A DNA stretch of 42,302 nt from Pirellulaceae bacterium (GCA_011087765.1 JAALLA010000013.1:1-42302); one strand, 5' to 3'; positions 27,117 through 36,308 are shown, counted from the first letter of the stretch. The notes: generated from the letters alone by a model not told the origin. Program-made: numbers and translations.

Positions 27117-28403
27117 TTAGTGAGCCGAACCGTTTGAGCCAGCCGAAGTGATTCCCGCACCAGGCATCACCGTAGCGACTTTGCTGGCCGCTGCTTCATT
27201 TCCTTCTAGAAGTGGGATTCTAGTGGAAACATCCACAATGGCTTCAACGAGTCGTCGCATTTCTTCGGGAGTATGTAATGCACTGGCTGTCATTCGAATA
27301 ATCGATGTTCCGTAAGGAACAGCTGGGTACATGACTGGATTAACGACAATTTTGTAATCGTCCATCAACATGCGTACCGCAGTCAACGCCATGGCACCCC
27401 GTGTGAAGATCGACGTGACAGCGCCTTTCGGATCGCCGATGTTGAAGCCCGCATCTCGAAGGCCTTCACGAAGAACAGTGATGTTCTCCCATAATTGGTG
27501 TCGTCGCTCAGGCATGGACTGCATCAGTTCAAGCGATTTGATCGTTGCATTGGTCATGCAACCGGGAAGGGCTTTGGTAAGCATGAATCCCGGTGAAACG
27601 AATTTGATAAAATCAAGTGCTCGTTTGTTGCCGCAAATGTATCCACCAAAGGTACCAAACGATTTAGCGAAGGTTCCGCCGTGTAAATCGACTTGGTCTT
27701 CAACTCCGAAGTGCTCTGGAGTACCTCGTCCGTTGTCACCTAGAACACCTGTTCCGTGAGCATCGTCGACAAACAACTGGGCGTTGTACTTATTTTTCAA
27801 TTCGACGAGGTGGGGCAGCGGAGCGAGATCGCCCGTCATTCCGTAGACACCGTCAACCGCAATCAACTTTGGTTGCTCTAAAGGACAGGCCGCTAATTGA
27901 CTTTCAAGATCATCCATGTCGTTGTGGCCGAACCAGCTTGCTTCGCCTTTGCAAAGTCTAGCTCCGTCATGCAAACAACCATGGGCGTAAGCGTCAACGA
28001 AGACCCGTTCTTTTCGACCGACCATACAAGCCACGGTACCGGACATCGCGCCGAGGCCCAGATTAAACACCAAACTTGCTTCGGTTCCGCGGAACTTGGC
28101 TAAGTCAGCTTCAAGCTTGAGGTGCATGGCGGTATTGCCGGTTAACGGGCGGGCACCAAGAGGCGTTCCGACGCCGCTCACGGCGCAAATGTCAGTACCT
28201 GCTTTGACAACCTCAGGATGGGTAGCCAGTCCAAGATAATCATTGGTTGCAATTTGCAGGTACTCAGTTCCCTCAATCTCAACGTTGGGAAGGCAGTTGG
28301 TAACCGGAAATTGACGGAAGAAGACGTCTGGATCGAAATGATCGCCGGTAACTTTCTTTATGCGGTTCCAAAACTCATCGCACTTGTCAAAAATGTCTGG
28401 CAT
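27117..28403 (-). CDS. PLP-dependent alpha-oxoamine synthase (serine palmitoyltransferase / AONS / KBL family)
   Basis: Members of this family condense an amino acid with an acyl-CoA, releasing CO2. The 428-aa product has TNDYLGLATHPEVVKAG, the HDGARL region after YAHGC, the cofactor Asp/His motif VDDAHGTGVLG, and the PLP lysine in GTFAKSFGTFGGYICG. The C-terminal NPVMYPAVPYGTSIIRMT is also typical. Sequence alone does not separate serine palmitoyltransferase, 8-amino-7-oxononanoate synthase and 2-amino-3-ketobutyrate ligase. No biotin or threonine dehydrogenase gene is nearby, whereas a GNAT acyltransferase follows 5 nt later and an RND transporter precedes it. That context favours a lipid (sphingoid base) role. 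Confidence 0.88.
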   Translation of the reverse strand: MPDIFDKCDEFWNRIKKVTGDHFDPDVFFRQFPVTNCLPNVEIEGTEYLQIATNDYLGLATHPEVVKAGTDICAVSGVGTPLGARPLTGNTAMHLKLEADLAKFRGTEASLVFNLGLGAMSGTVACMVGRKERVFVDAYAHGCLHDGARLCKGEASWFGHNDMDDLESQLAACPLEQPKLIAVDGVYGMTGDLAPLPHLVELKNKYNAQLFVDDAHGTGVLGDNGRGTPEHFGVEDQVDLHGGTFAKSFGTFGGYICGNKRALDFIKFVSPGFMLTKALPGCMTNATIKSLELMQSMPERRHQLWENITVLREGLRDAGFNIGDPKGAVTSIFTRGAMALTAVRMLMDDYKIVVNPVMYPAVPYGTSIIRMTASALHTPEEMRRLVEAIVDVSTRIPLLEGNEAAASKVATVMPGAGITSAGSNGSAH

Positions 28404-28748
28404 GAAAGTATCTTTTTGGTAGATGTTTTGAAAAAGGTTCGGAATCGAACGCTTTGGCGAACGGAAGCCTGAGGTTTATATCGAGCAGCAAATAGTCCGC
28501 CGTTTAGCCTAACTCAGAAAGCAACGTATTTCGTCCGAAGAATGAACGCAGCTAGCGTTTTTTAAATCAGCCTTTTGACCGACTTTTCAACGGTTTTCAG
28601 CCAAGTAAGTCTACATAGAACCCCTTCGTTTGCAACGGCTGAAATCGGCGATTTGCCATTCTCAGGGGGCAAATGAGTTAAATGTCGCCTTAATGAGGGC
28701 GAACGGTGGTTTGGCGATTGGGAGTGAAAACAATCACTAAGGGTGGGA
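28404..28748. other. Intergenic region before the oxoamine synthase gene
   Basis: These 345 bp separate the RND gene from the oxoamine synthase on the minus strand. I see short imperfect hairpins (for example TCGCC...GGGCGA near 28684-28701) but no T run, RNA gene or open frame of interest. Confidence 0.4.
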
Positions 28749-31244
28749 TCACTTCCTTCGAACCGTGTTTAGCGGTTCTGAGTGAAGGTTTGACGTGGTG
28801 GTGGACTGGGCGGAATCCCTGCGTTGATTTCCGAAGGAGAGCGGTGGATCGGAGGAAATCTCCCCACGTTTTTTGACCGATTTCAACCGAAACAGTCTCC
28901 CTGCAGGTCCGGCGAGGATCGCGGGGAGCAAAAGGAGATCTCCCAAGAGCGCCGTTAGCAGCATGATCATTAACAGGGCTGCAAATTTCGCGGTCGGCAT
29001 GAACACTCCGAAAACAAATGGCATGACTCCGAGTCCGCAAATCAAGGAGGTGTCGATCATTGCTTTCGCACAGTGGTCAAATGCGAAACGAATAGACGAG
29101 TAACGGGACATCCCGTTTTGGGTTCCTCGTCGGTACCATGTTAAGAAATGGAGCGTATCATCGACCGCGATTCCGAGGGCGACGCTGGCGGTCATGACCG
29201 AACCAATTTCAATCGAGATTCCTAACCATCCCATTGCTCCAAAAACTACCAACGGGGGGAACACATTGGGGATCATTGCGACCAACCCGGCCCAAAAGCT
29301 TTTAAGCACGACCATCATGATGATGCTGATGATCAGAAAAGCAGTTAAAAAACTGTACATCAAATCCTGGAGAATTTGATGCTGGGCTTTGTAGACGAGA
29401 GGAATCCCGCCGGTCAGTTGCGCCGAAACGCCCGTCAGTTTCAAATGCTCCATTTGGTAATTGACATTCTTACTAACCATTTCGAGGAAATCGCCGTAGT
29501 CAATATCGTTGAGGGCGGCAACGCGCAGGCTAATCCGCCAGTAGGATTTATCACCAACGGTCTTAACTAACTTTGCTTCTTCAAATTTTGGGTAGTTTTT
29601 ATTCCAGACATCGAGTTTCGTTTTCCGTTTTAATTTATCGCGAAAATTAGAACCTCTCGGCATGCGCGGTTCAAAGGACGCAACTGAGAGAGTCGCGCTG
29701 ATTGCCGTTGTTTGTTTAATCGCCTGTTCGACGGATTTGACGACTTGCATGCGCTGCCAATTTGAAAATTCGTTGTTTTCATCGAATTCAAGTACCACTT
29801 CCATCGGCACTAAAGAGCCAAGTTTGGTTTCAAGCCATTTGTAATCACTGATGATCTTGGCTCGCTCGGCAAATCTATTTTGTAGTTTGACGGACGCTCC
29901 CAGCTGAAATACACCGGTGGCAAGGAGGGTGACCCCTATTAAGCAAGGGATGACCACAAGCCAGTGCGAACGGTAGACCCAGTGCATCAGCAGTGAAGTT
30001 GAGCGGCTGACGCCCGAGGTGCGCTCGCGTTTGGACATGGAGCCTTGATCCGAAAATCGCTTACTAATCCGCCCGCGCATGAGGTACAGCGTCGCTGGCA
30101 GGATCAACAGCATGACGGAAATGCTGGTAAAAATGCCCAGTGCCGAATAAATCCCAAACAAGCGAATCGGTACGACTTGGCTGGTTGCAAGCGACAGAAG
30201 TCCAATGGCAGTGGTTGCCGAGGAGAGCGCGACGGGATAACCACCATCAACAATCGACTGATCGGCCGAGTTGATACCATAGCCAAGCGTCGATGCCTTT
30301 CGGTAGTAATTAACCATATGGATACATCCAGAAACGCCCAGGATGAACGTCAGCGTAGGAAGCATAACCATGGTTAGATTCATTTTGCCGCCGGTCCAGT
30401 AAAGGAATGCTAAACTGATTGCAGCGCAGAAACCGGCAAAGAAAATAACAATGAGTGACAGAGGTAAATCACGGAGACGAAACCAGGTAAGGCAAAAAAC
30501 TAAAGCAACCGACATCCCCAGAAAGCTCTTCAGCGACTTTTGACTTTCGACCTGGATGGCTGCACCGTCCGCGGTAGGTCCGCCAAGTTTTAAATCACTT
30601 ACTTCAAGACCTAGTTCGGATTTCGAAACTTCGTAAATTTTATCAATGATCAGTCGCCGGCTATCGACCAGTTTTTTGCTGGGAAAGGCCACGATGCAGG
30701 TAGTCTCTAAATCTGGCCCTACCAGCAAACCCTGCATTCGTTTTTTCGCAGCGGTTTCAGACAGTCCTGAGTCTTTGAGTTGATAGAGCATCCGCTCACC
30801 ACTCATCACATTACTAAACGCGGGTAACTCGGGAAGCTCTTCACCGTCAGGGTCAGGGAGCGTTGCTTCCTGAAATGCTTTGCGAAGCTCGGCGACCTCG
30901 GGATTGCCAATCTTGCAATCCTCCCAGCTGAGGACAACCATTTCATCGATACCGAAGCGATTAAGAAATTTATCGTAGGTGACTGCCTCTTCAAAATCGG
31001 TGGGAAGCCACTGGCGAATATCAGTAGCGCTGACACGCAATGATTTAACAGAACCCATCACGACAAGAGGCGCGATAAACAAAGTCACGCAGAGAATGGT
31101 CGTCGACCATTTTGCCAGGAACGTGGGACGACCATTTTCGTTGGTTGCCTCGACATATTTTTTTCGAGGTCCAGATTCGCTGGCCTGGGAAGGAATTTCA
31201 TCCGGCGATGAGTTTTCGTTAGAGCCCGTCAAGAAAAATTCCAA
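28749..31244 (-). CDS. RND/MMPL-family transporter (HAE3-like)
   Basis: The 831-aa protein has a helix near residues 50-70, a large exported domain, a cluster of five to six helices (SLIVIFFAGFCAAISLAFLY; MVMLPTLTFILGVSGCIHMV; a GD-like region SSATTAIGLLSL), then a second repeat with a helix (HWLVVIPCLIGVTLLATG), an exported domain and a helix cluster (MTASVALGIAVDDTLHFLTW). This two-fold layout and the VALGIAVDDTLH motif mark the MMPL/HAE3 group, which moves lipids or hydrophobic compounds. The start appears to be TTG 31244, and no ATG precedes the first helix, so the N-terminus is uncertain. It is upstream of the oxoamine synthase and GNAT genes on the same strand. Confidence 0.9.
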   Translation of the reverse strand: MEFFLTGSNENSSPDEIPSQASESGPRKKYVEATNENGRPTFLAKWSTTILCVTLFIAPLVVMGSVKSLRVSATDIRQWLPTDFEEAVTYDKFLNRFGIDEMVVLSWEDCKIGNPEVAELRKAFQEATLPDPDGEELPELPAFSNVMSGERMLYQLKDSGLSETAAKKRMQGLLVGPDLETTCIVAFPSKKLVDSRRLIIDKIYEVSKSELGLEVSDLKLGGPTADGAAIQVESQKSLKSFLGMSVALVFCLTWFRLRDLPLSLIVIFFAGFCAAISLAFLYWTGGKMNLTMVMLPTLTFILGVSGCIHMVNYYRKASTLGYGINSADQSIVDGGYPVALSSATTAIGLLSLATSQVVPIRLFGIYSALGIFTSISVMLLILPATLYLMRGRISKRFSDQGSMSKRERTSGVSRSTSLLMHWVYRSHWLVVIPCLIGVTLLATGVFQLGASVKLQNRFAERAKIISDYKWLETKLGSLVPMEVVLEFDENNEFSNWQRMQVVKSVEQAIKQTTAISATLSVASFEPRMPRGSNFRDKLKRKTKLDVWNKNYPKFEEAKLVKTVGDKSYWRISLRVAALNDIDYGDFLEMVSKNVNYQMEHLKLTGVSAQLTGGIPLVYKAQHQILQDLMYSFLTAFLIISIIMMVVLKSFWAGLVAMIPNVFPPLVVFGAMGWLGISIEIGSVMTASVALGIAVDDTLHFLTWYRRGTQNGMSRYSSIRFAFDHCAKAMIDTSLICGLGVMPFVFGVFMPTAKFAALLMIMLLTALLGDLLLLPAILAGPAGRLFRLKSVKKRGEISSDPPLSFGNQRRDSAQSTTTSNLHSEPLNTVRRK

Positions 31245-31443
31245 TGCTGTTATTTTTATTAAGCCTGATGGATCAGGTGAATTTCACCGTGCCAGCCTCG
31301 AGGACAAGGGGTGAGCACCCGGCTCGCTTGATTGGAAATACGGATCAATATCCTTTGTCGTTCCAATGCCGCATTCCTAACCTACACAAGTTTTACTTTA
31401 CCTGGCAGCGTTGTTGCAACGCTTCGGATTGAGATTCATCCAT

Positions 31444-31471
31444 AAAAAATGCCGCTCTGGTAGAGCGGCAT
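31444..31471 (-). terminator. Rho-independent terminator of the 191-aa lipoprotein gene
   Basis: ATGCCGCTCT (31449-31458) and AGAGCGGCAT (31462-31471) form a perfect 10-bp stem with a 3-nt loop. On the minus strand it is followed by T's (A run 31444-31449). It lies 27 bp after the lipoprotein stop. Confidence 0.9.
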
Positions 31472-31497
31472 TGATTAGATAATTTGTGGCGGAACCG

Positions 31498-32073
31498 TTA
31501 ATAGTGAGTACTAGAGGCTCCGTAGTCGAGATTCCCAACCTGATGGAAGTGGTTGTGGTCGACATAAAGTACCTCAACGGAATCTTCGTCCTCAAGTGTA
31601 TGAGGTACCGGCCAGCCGACAATCTTTCGCTCAGAGAAATAAACGGTGCATTTGTAGTGAGCGTGATGCAGTTGGACTGGGCCAACGAGTGGAATAACGC
31701 GTGGTGGATCAATGTAGTCAGCGATCTTTTCTTTGACGATCGTAACGTTGTTACGTTGCGTTTCGTTAAGGAATGGGAATCCACCTTGTACCGAGCGAGC
31801 TCGCTCAAGTGCCCACCAGACTTCATCGTCCGATGGAGGATCGAGAGCAACAACTGGCCCCCCGGCGGTTAGCGGTCCCATGATTGGAACTCTTCCATAT
31901 CTCTCATGAATATGGAATTTGTCTTCCTTATCCTTCTGAAAGTAGGGGGAGACAGGAATAGGAATCGTCAAAATTCCTAAGGAAGGTCCGGTGGAATAAA
32001 AGCATCCCGAACTCGAAACTGTCGCTGCTGCAACAAGCAACATCATGGTGACAGTCAATCTTTTGGTTAACAT
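31498..32073 (-). CDS. Predicted lipoprotein, unknown function (191 aa)
   Basis: ATG 32073 follows AAAGGGA. A signal peptide leads to a lipobox SSGC with the lipidated Cys at 24. The mature part has ITIPIPVSPYFQ-like (ILTIPIPVSPYFQ), YGRVPIMGPLTAGGPVVALD, PPSDDEVWWALERAR and a C-terminal His-rich stretch (HHAHYK, VDHNHFHQ). From memory this resembles a planctomycete-specific lipoprotein family. The His-rich ending might bind metal, but no known metal motif is present. It is transcribed alone, with a clear terminator downstream. Confidence 0.8.
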   Translation of the reverse strand: MLTKRLTVTMMLLVAAATVSSSGCFYSTGPSLGILTIPIPVSPYFQKDKEDKFHIHERYGRVPIMGPLTAGGPVVALDPPSDDEVWWALERARSVQGGFPFLNETQRNNVTIVKEKIADYIDPPRVIPLVGPVQLHHAHYKCTVYFSERKIVGWPVPHTLEDEDSVEVLYVDHNHFHQVGNLDYGASSTHY

Positions 32074-32166
32074 CGCAAATCCCTTTGTGGTGTAATCACT
32101 CTTATGAATACCTATCGTGATAAACTATGCGGGACTTGCGGATATTTCGGACTATTCGGAAAACAA

Positions 32167-32196
32167 TATCTAAATTACCTGTGTCAACGCTTTCAA
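32167..32196 (-). promoter_or_regulatory. Possible sigma-70-type promoter for the 191-aa lipoprotein
   Basis: On the minus strand, TTGAAA (32196-32191) and TAGATA (32172-32167) are separated by 18 nt, about 95 nt upstream of the lipoprotein ATG. A TTGACA lies inside the spacer and could serve another start. Confidence 0.3.
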
Positions 32197-32710
32197 AATG
32201 CGGTTTTGACATGATTTCCAGCAGGAATTGTAAATCTGGGTGGAATGCGTCGTTCTGTTGAGCTGAAGGATTCTGGAAGGCACGGAACAGTTCTCGAAAA
32301 ATTAGAGTCGTTTTAGCTAACCTCGAGGAATTGCCAGCACGTAGAACCCAAGCGGGGTGTCGAGGAGTGACGCGAGTGATCCGCGAGTGAAAGGCGTAAG
32401 AAGCCCGACCATTTTAGTTCGATACGGACGGATTGGCTGCTGTAGGAACGCTGCTCAATTAGCAAACTTGATCACCTCAGGATTCAGCGGGGCATGGTCA
32501 ACGCGAAAAACCTCGTTTTCTGAGAGAGTTTCAAGACGAGCCAAACCTGGGCAAGCACCCGAGCAAGCAAAACGAGGCTACTTAATAATCGGACGGCATT
32601 GCGGCTGGTGCGTTGCTTCGCCGCGAATTTATCGAGCTCTGCTCATCGGGTGGTAGCGAGCACTGTTGGCGATGGCCACAGAATTTTGAGATAATCGCTT
32701 ATGTGGGCGC

Positions 32711-32745
32711 AAAAAAAAGCCCCGCCATTGATTGGCGAGGCTTTT
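32711..32745 (-). terminator. Rho-independent terminator of the BON-protein gene
   Basis: AAAAGCC-C-CGCCA (32715-32727) pairs with TGGCG-A-GGCTTTT (32733-32745), with one C-A mismatch and a 5-nt loop. On the minus strand a run of T follows (A run 32711-32718). It lies 27 bp after the gene's stop. Confidence 0.88.
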
Positions 32746-32771
32746 GATTGTGTTTAGAACACTTCGATCGA

Positions 32772-33473
32772 CTACTTGTCGTGGAAGTCTAGCATCCACC
32801 ATCCGTCATCCCATTCCAAGCTAACCTTACGCCATCCAAGTGGAACTTGAGGGTATGGGTAGAATGGGCCGATATATGGCCATGCTGATGCACTGTACTG
32901 TTGCGGATAAGTCACCGCACCGTAGTTCGGGTGAGCTGCATATCCAGGCCAAGCATAACCGGGAAGGTTAGGAGCTTCGGTCGGTGTTCCGACATTCGCT
33001 GCATGACCGGCAGGCATGCCTGCTCCGCCAGCGGTTGCGAAAGGCAGAGGCTCACCTTCGATTACCACAGCAGAGATTGGATTGCTAACAGGTGTAGCGA
33101 CAATCTGCCGTTGTGCTTGCATTGGAGCGGGAGCAGTGATGGCTGCTTGCTGGAAAACTGCTGGCTGCTGAGCAGGAGCCGCAATCGCTTTGACTTCGAT
33201 GTCGTCTACAACTTTTACGACTCCGAGGTGTCCGGCTTGTTGAGCGGACGTCAGGATAGTCATTTCCTGAGCTGGGTTTGATACATGCCCTTTGAACCAA
33301 ACAGTTCCATTTTCGACACGCATGTCGACGTTGAAACCCTTTAAATTTCCTTGGCTTTGCTCGGCTTGAAGCCGGCTCTTGATAAAATCAGCGATTTGCT
33401 GATCGTCCGCCATACCCAAGACGGGTATAAGCGAGGTAACCGCGACCGCGATTCCAAGCACTAAACGACGCAT
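32772..33473 (-). CDS. Secreted BON-domain protein
   Basis: ATG 33473 follows a strong ribosome site (GGAGGG, 7-8 nt). The 233-aa product has a signal peptide (RRLVLGIAVAVTSLIPVLG, cleavage near GMA-DD). A BON domain at about 24-85 contains DQQIADFIKSRL, MRVENGTVWFKGHV and AGHLGVVKVVDDIEV. A Pro/Ala/Gln-rich stretch follows, then a Tyr/Pro/Trp-rich region (YAWPGYAAHPNYG), ending GWRKVSLEWDDGWWMLDFHD. BON domains bind phospholipid membranes or act in envelope stress. The Y/P/W-rich tail is typical of a planctomycete surface-protein family. An in-frame start at 33494 would add seven residues and is less likely. Confidence 0.88.
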   Translation of the reverse strand: MRRLVLGIAVAVTSLIPVLGMADDQQIADFIKSRLQAEQSQGNLKGFNVDMRVENGTVWFKGHVSNPAQEMTILTSAQQAGHLGVVKVVDDIEVKAIAAPAQQPAVFQQAAITAPAPMQAQRQIVATPVSNPISAVVIEGEPLPFATAGGAGMPAGHAANVGTPTEAPNLPGYAWPGYAAHPNYGAVTYPQQYSASAWPYIGPFYPYPQVPLGWRKVSLEWDDGWWMLDFHDK

Positions 33474-34024
33474 TAGAGATCCCTCCTGGTTCAAAATCGT
33501 TGATCGCAGTCAAACAAATTCGTTTCGTTTTGATTCGCGGCACGGTTGCCGTCAGATCAAATTAAATTTGTTGGCTCAGTATCAAAAGAATTTTGTAAAT
33601 GTATTGAAACAAGCACAACGCTGTTTACAGGCTTGGGTTCCAAAAATTGAATCCGCAATGAATGCTTGCCGCAGAGAGGCTGAAACTCAAACAAATCAAC
33701 GTCCATGTCGATTGTTCAAGTTCTCGCTTGCGAGGCCCCCCTCGCGGATTCAGTCCATTGAACCCAATGTTTGTTTCGGCCATCACGAGGATCAGAAGAC
33801 ACAATTTTTCCGATTTTAAGGATCTTCTCAGAAATTCTGCCGGATCTTGGGCAACGAAGAGTCTGTTTGCTAGCGGAAAAAGTTAAGTTAGCGGAGATGA
33901 GACAAGTTTGCGTGCAAACTTCTTTTTAAGTACCAAAACTTTCGCGCACTAACGGGAACTGAAGGTGCAGCGATTGGTCATCTGGCTCTAAACAAATTAC
34001 GGTTTCATTGCGAATCCTAAAGCG
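33474..34024. other. Intergenic region with an unassigned plus-strand terminator
   Basis: This 551-bp stretch separates two minus-strand genes. It contains a small GC hairpin (GCGAGG/CCTCGC, 33730-33745) and a terminator-like hairpin facing plus (33904-33927). Plus-strand frames at 33568-33819 and 33662-33886 do not look like proteins. A short plus-strand RNA is possible. Confidence 0.4.
33904..33927 (+). terminator. Terminator-like hairpin with no assigned upstream gene
   Basis: AAGTTTG (33904-33910) pairs with CAAACTT (33915-33921) around CGTG, followed by CTTTTT. The T run is on the plus side only. The nearest annotated genes on both sides are on the minus strand. Confidence 0.6.
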
Positions 34025-35071
34025 TCATTGTTTAGAGTGTTTCTTGGACTGATAGTGTTGCTTCAAAAGATCCTGTCCAAAGTCATTCTTGAAATCGCGC
34101 CAGACGGCGTGAACGTGATTGGCTTTATTCTGTGTGTTGTCGTATTCGAGAATAAACGATGGCCCTTGGACTCGATAGTAATGTGGTTTTCCGCGTTCTA
34201 GCTGACCAGCCCAGGCAAAATGTAGTTGATCAAAACCACCAGCTTCGATTTTCTTCCAGTCGTTCGCTGCAAGTTCTGCGCGACATTTGTTTAGGTGCGA
34301 ATCGACAATTTGTCGAAGCATGGATTTTTGTTCGTCCGTCATTTTTGACGCGGAGAGTCCCTTGGGAGTCAAAACAGCTGCCTCTCGTCCGGGGCCATTA
34401 ATGACATCTCGAGGCGCTTTTTGGTTAAACACTGCTAGGGCCAGTTGTTCTGTGGTGAGTGCTTTCACTAATCCACGACCAAGATCCTCTTCTTTGCCGA
34501 GGACGCGAACCCCTTTAAACTGCCCAGATTGAACCTCACCCGGATTTGATCCAAAAAATGCAGGCGTGACCACAACTTCATTTTCAACGACGGTGATGCT
34601 GATGGAGAGGTGGTGTCCCTCAATTCGCCACCCCCAAGGGGTTTTGAGTGAAGGTTCTCCAAACAGGAACAGGTGGTACTTTTCGGGATCGCGCTTTGGG
34701 GAATTGTTTTCCATTTCATGCAGTATGTGCTCCAACGCCATAATTTGCAGAGAAGTGGAATAACCGCGATGGCTGAGTGCCGTTTGGATAAGCGACATTG
34801 CCAAAAGTCGTTGATTGGGCTGGAGAGTTTTCAGGCTCAGTCCCTGCCGTTCCATAGGAATGAATTGCCAATCTTTTCGAAGTTCGTCGTCGATCGGAAA
34901 AACCAGTGTCGTTTTCTGCTTCGGCGTGAGAGATTGCAACAAATGATTCGCAGAATCCGTCATTTCCGACGCAATTTCATGGGCGCCGGCGCTTGATATG
35001 AAGTTCGGTATGAGCAAACAGAGGGCCGTTATGGTGAACAGAAGATTTAGGTTTAATTTCATGGTGTTCAT
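34025..35071 (-). CDS. Exported DUF3500-family protein
   Basis: The 348-aa product (from ATG 35071) has a signal peptide (NLLFTITALCLLIPNFISSAG). The mature part contains LLQSLTPKQKTTLVFPIDDE, a DWQFIPMERQGLSL region, EKYHLFLFGEPS, WGWRIEGHHLSISITVVENE and HFAWAGQLERGKPHYYRVQG, ending with HVHAVWRDFKNDFGQDLLKQH. This is the DUF3500 pattern. The conserved His residues in WRIEGHH and NHVHAVWRDF suggest a metal or active site, but no activity is established to my knowledge. The start is uncertain: ATG 35062 is next in frame, and no clear ribosome site precedes either. Confidence 0.88.
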   Translation of the reverse strand: MNTMKLNLNLLFTITALCLLIPNFISSAGAHEIASEMTDSANHLLQSLTPKQKTTLVFPIDDELRKDWQFIPMERQGLSLKTLQPNQRLLAMSLIQTALSHRGYSTSLQIMALEHILHEMENNSPKRDPEKYHLFLFGEPSLKTPWGWRIEGHHLSISITVVENEVVVTPAFFGSNPGEVQSGQFKGVRVLGKEEDLGRGLVKALTTEQLALAVFNQKAPRDVINGPGREAAVLTPKGLSASKMTDEQKSMLRQIVDSHLNKCRAELAANDWKKIEAGGFDQLHFAWAGQLERGKPHYYRVQGPSFILEYDNTQNKANHVHAVWRDFKNDFGQDLLKQHYQSKKHSKQ

Positions 35072-35154
35072 AATGGTGGAACGGTTAAGAATTGAGTTCG
35101 CATTATCGTAGACGGAAAACGGAAATGCCAGCATTTGCATTTAGAAATAGATAA

Positions 35155-36171
35155 TTATTTATTTCGCCAAATAAGATGGTCACTGAGTCCCAGTTTTGAT
35201 TGAAGGTGGGCGATTTCAGATTTAAACCTCTTGGCATCGACGGGATAGCCTTTGGTGGGTTTTATTTCAGGAAGTTGCTCACTCCAGTATTGATTCCAAA
35301 TCCCCATGAATACTTCCCGGAGGTACTTCGCAACCATCGAGGCCAGTGCGGTTGGTAGGAAGGATTCGCCTTTTGCCTGAAAGCGTATAAAAACATCGTG
35401 ATCATTCTGACGGAAACTGTAATCACTCATTTCCCTTGTTTCGTTGCCCACCAAGACGAGTTGTTCCGCCAAAATGTCTTGAACCAAGCCTGCATACTTG
35501 CTTCGACCGCCGTGTTTATCACAACCAATTTCTGTGTCGTCGTCGCAGTGTTTCATTAATCGCTGGACAATTTTGAGGGTGTAGGTAGACAGCAGAGTTG
35601 CTTTGTTCCCGAGGGCAACAAGTTGATTATTAAACTGCGGTGGGAAAATGGGATGGCACTCGATTTCCATTAGCTTGACTCCGGCTCGAGCACAATTTTC
35701 TTGAAATAGCTTACCGAGTAATTTGATTTTATGAGGGTCGCCAGCCATGGGAAGAAGTTTGTCTTGCCCATTCAGCCAGCGCTGGCGATCGCTATGAGCA
35801 AGCGAGTGTTGCGGGCAAATCAATTCGGTCAGCTCTTGCCAGTTGGCGGGGATTTTGCCTTTGAGTGCGTACACGAGTGCAAGTACGTTCGTTTCTAATT
35901 GGTCGATCGAGCCTGAATAGACTTTTTTAGAATCTGCAATAAAGAGCTTGGGGTTGGATGCGGAGCGACTGGCGTGGTTTCCCACTGCGTCGCTGAGCGC
36001 AAGATACAGATCGATCTCGGTGGATTCGGTTTCCCAAAGAGTCCCCGCGATGGTTAACGGGCCGAGGTTGGGGCCATAGCCTGCTTCGTCAGTTCCAATG
36101 AGATACGGCAACTTAACGCTTTCAAGAATCGAACTGAAATTACTTAAATTGCAGGCAGCGGCACAGCCCAC
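35155..36171 (-). CDS. Long RNase HII-like protein
   Basis: RNase HII nicks RNA in RNA/DNA hybrids. This 338-aa protein has the catalytic Asp-Glu motif as GTDEAGYGPNLGPLTIAG, then FIADSKKVY, a later Asp in EIGCDKHGGRSKYAG, and SMVAKYLREVFM. All correspond to RNase HII blocks. It is more than 100 residues longer than typical RnhB, with extra sequence in the middle, and has DEAGYG in place of the usual DEVGRG. It may act on a different nucleic-acid substrate; the genuine rnhB may be elsewhere. The start is GTG 36171; TTG just before LPYLIGTDEAG is an alternative. It is divergent from the PhyH gene. Confidence 0.75.
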   Translation of the reverse strand: MGCAAACNLSNFSSILESVKLPYLIGTDEAGYGPNLGPLTIAGTLWETESTEIDLYLALSDAVGNHASRSASNPKLFIADSKKVYSGSIDQLETNVLALVYALKGKIPANWQELTELICPQHSLAHSDRQRWLNGQDKLLPMAGDPHKIKLLGKLFQENCARAGVKLMEIECHPIFPPQFNNQLVALGNKATLLSTYTLKIVQRLMKHCDDDTEIGCDKHGGRSKYAGLVQDILAEQLVLVGNETREMSDYSFRQNDHDVFIRFQAKGESFLPTALASMVAKYLREVFMGIWNQYWSEQLPEIKPTKGYPVDAKRFKSEIAHLQSKLGLSDHLIWRNK

Positions 36172-36308
36172 CCGGTTTGATATGATAATTGTTTCAATTT
36201 AATCGATGAGACGGTGCCGGATAGGTGGCGAGGCAGGGCTTTCCCGGTTTTGTTTTTGGGGTCTCGGCGAAAATTAGAGATTTGATTCGTTTTGGAAGGC
36301 GTTGTCTG

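Larger units (their letters stand above)
32074..32771. other. Long intergenic region (698 bp)
   Basis: Between two minus-strand genes this holds a possible promoter for the lipoprotein gene (32167-32196) and the terminator of the BON-protein gene (32711-32745). A plus-strand open frame at 32357-32656 (GTG start) lacks a ribosome site and protein-like composition. I looked for tmRNA, RNase P and SRP RNA signatures and saw none. Confidence 0.5.

Noticed and set aside
28436-28460. GGTTCGGAATCGAAC, resembling a tRNA T-arm
   Set aside because: No acceptor stem, anticodon arm or D-arm around it.
32357-32656. Plus-strand frame of 99 codons in a long intergenic region
   Set aside because: GTG start without a ribosome site, no domain or signal, irregular composition; probably chance.
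33568-33886. Two overlapping plus-strand frames before the orphan terminator
   Set aside because: Neither reads like a protein and neither has a convincing start; kept only as a possible RNA region.
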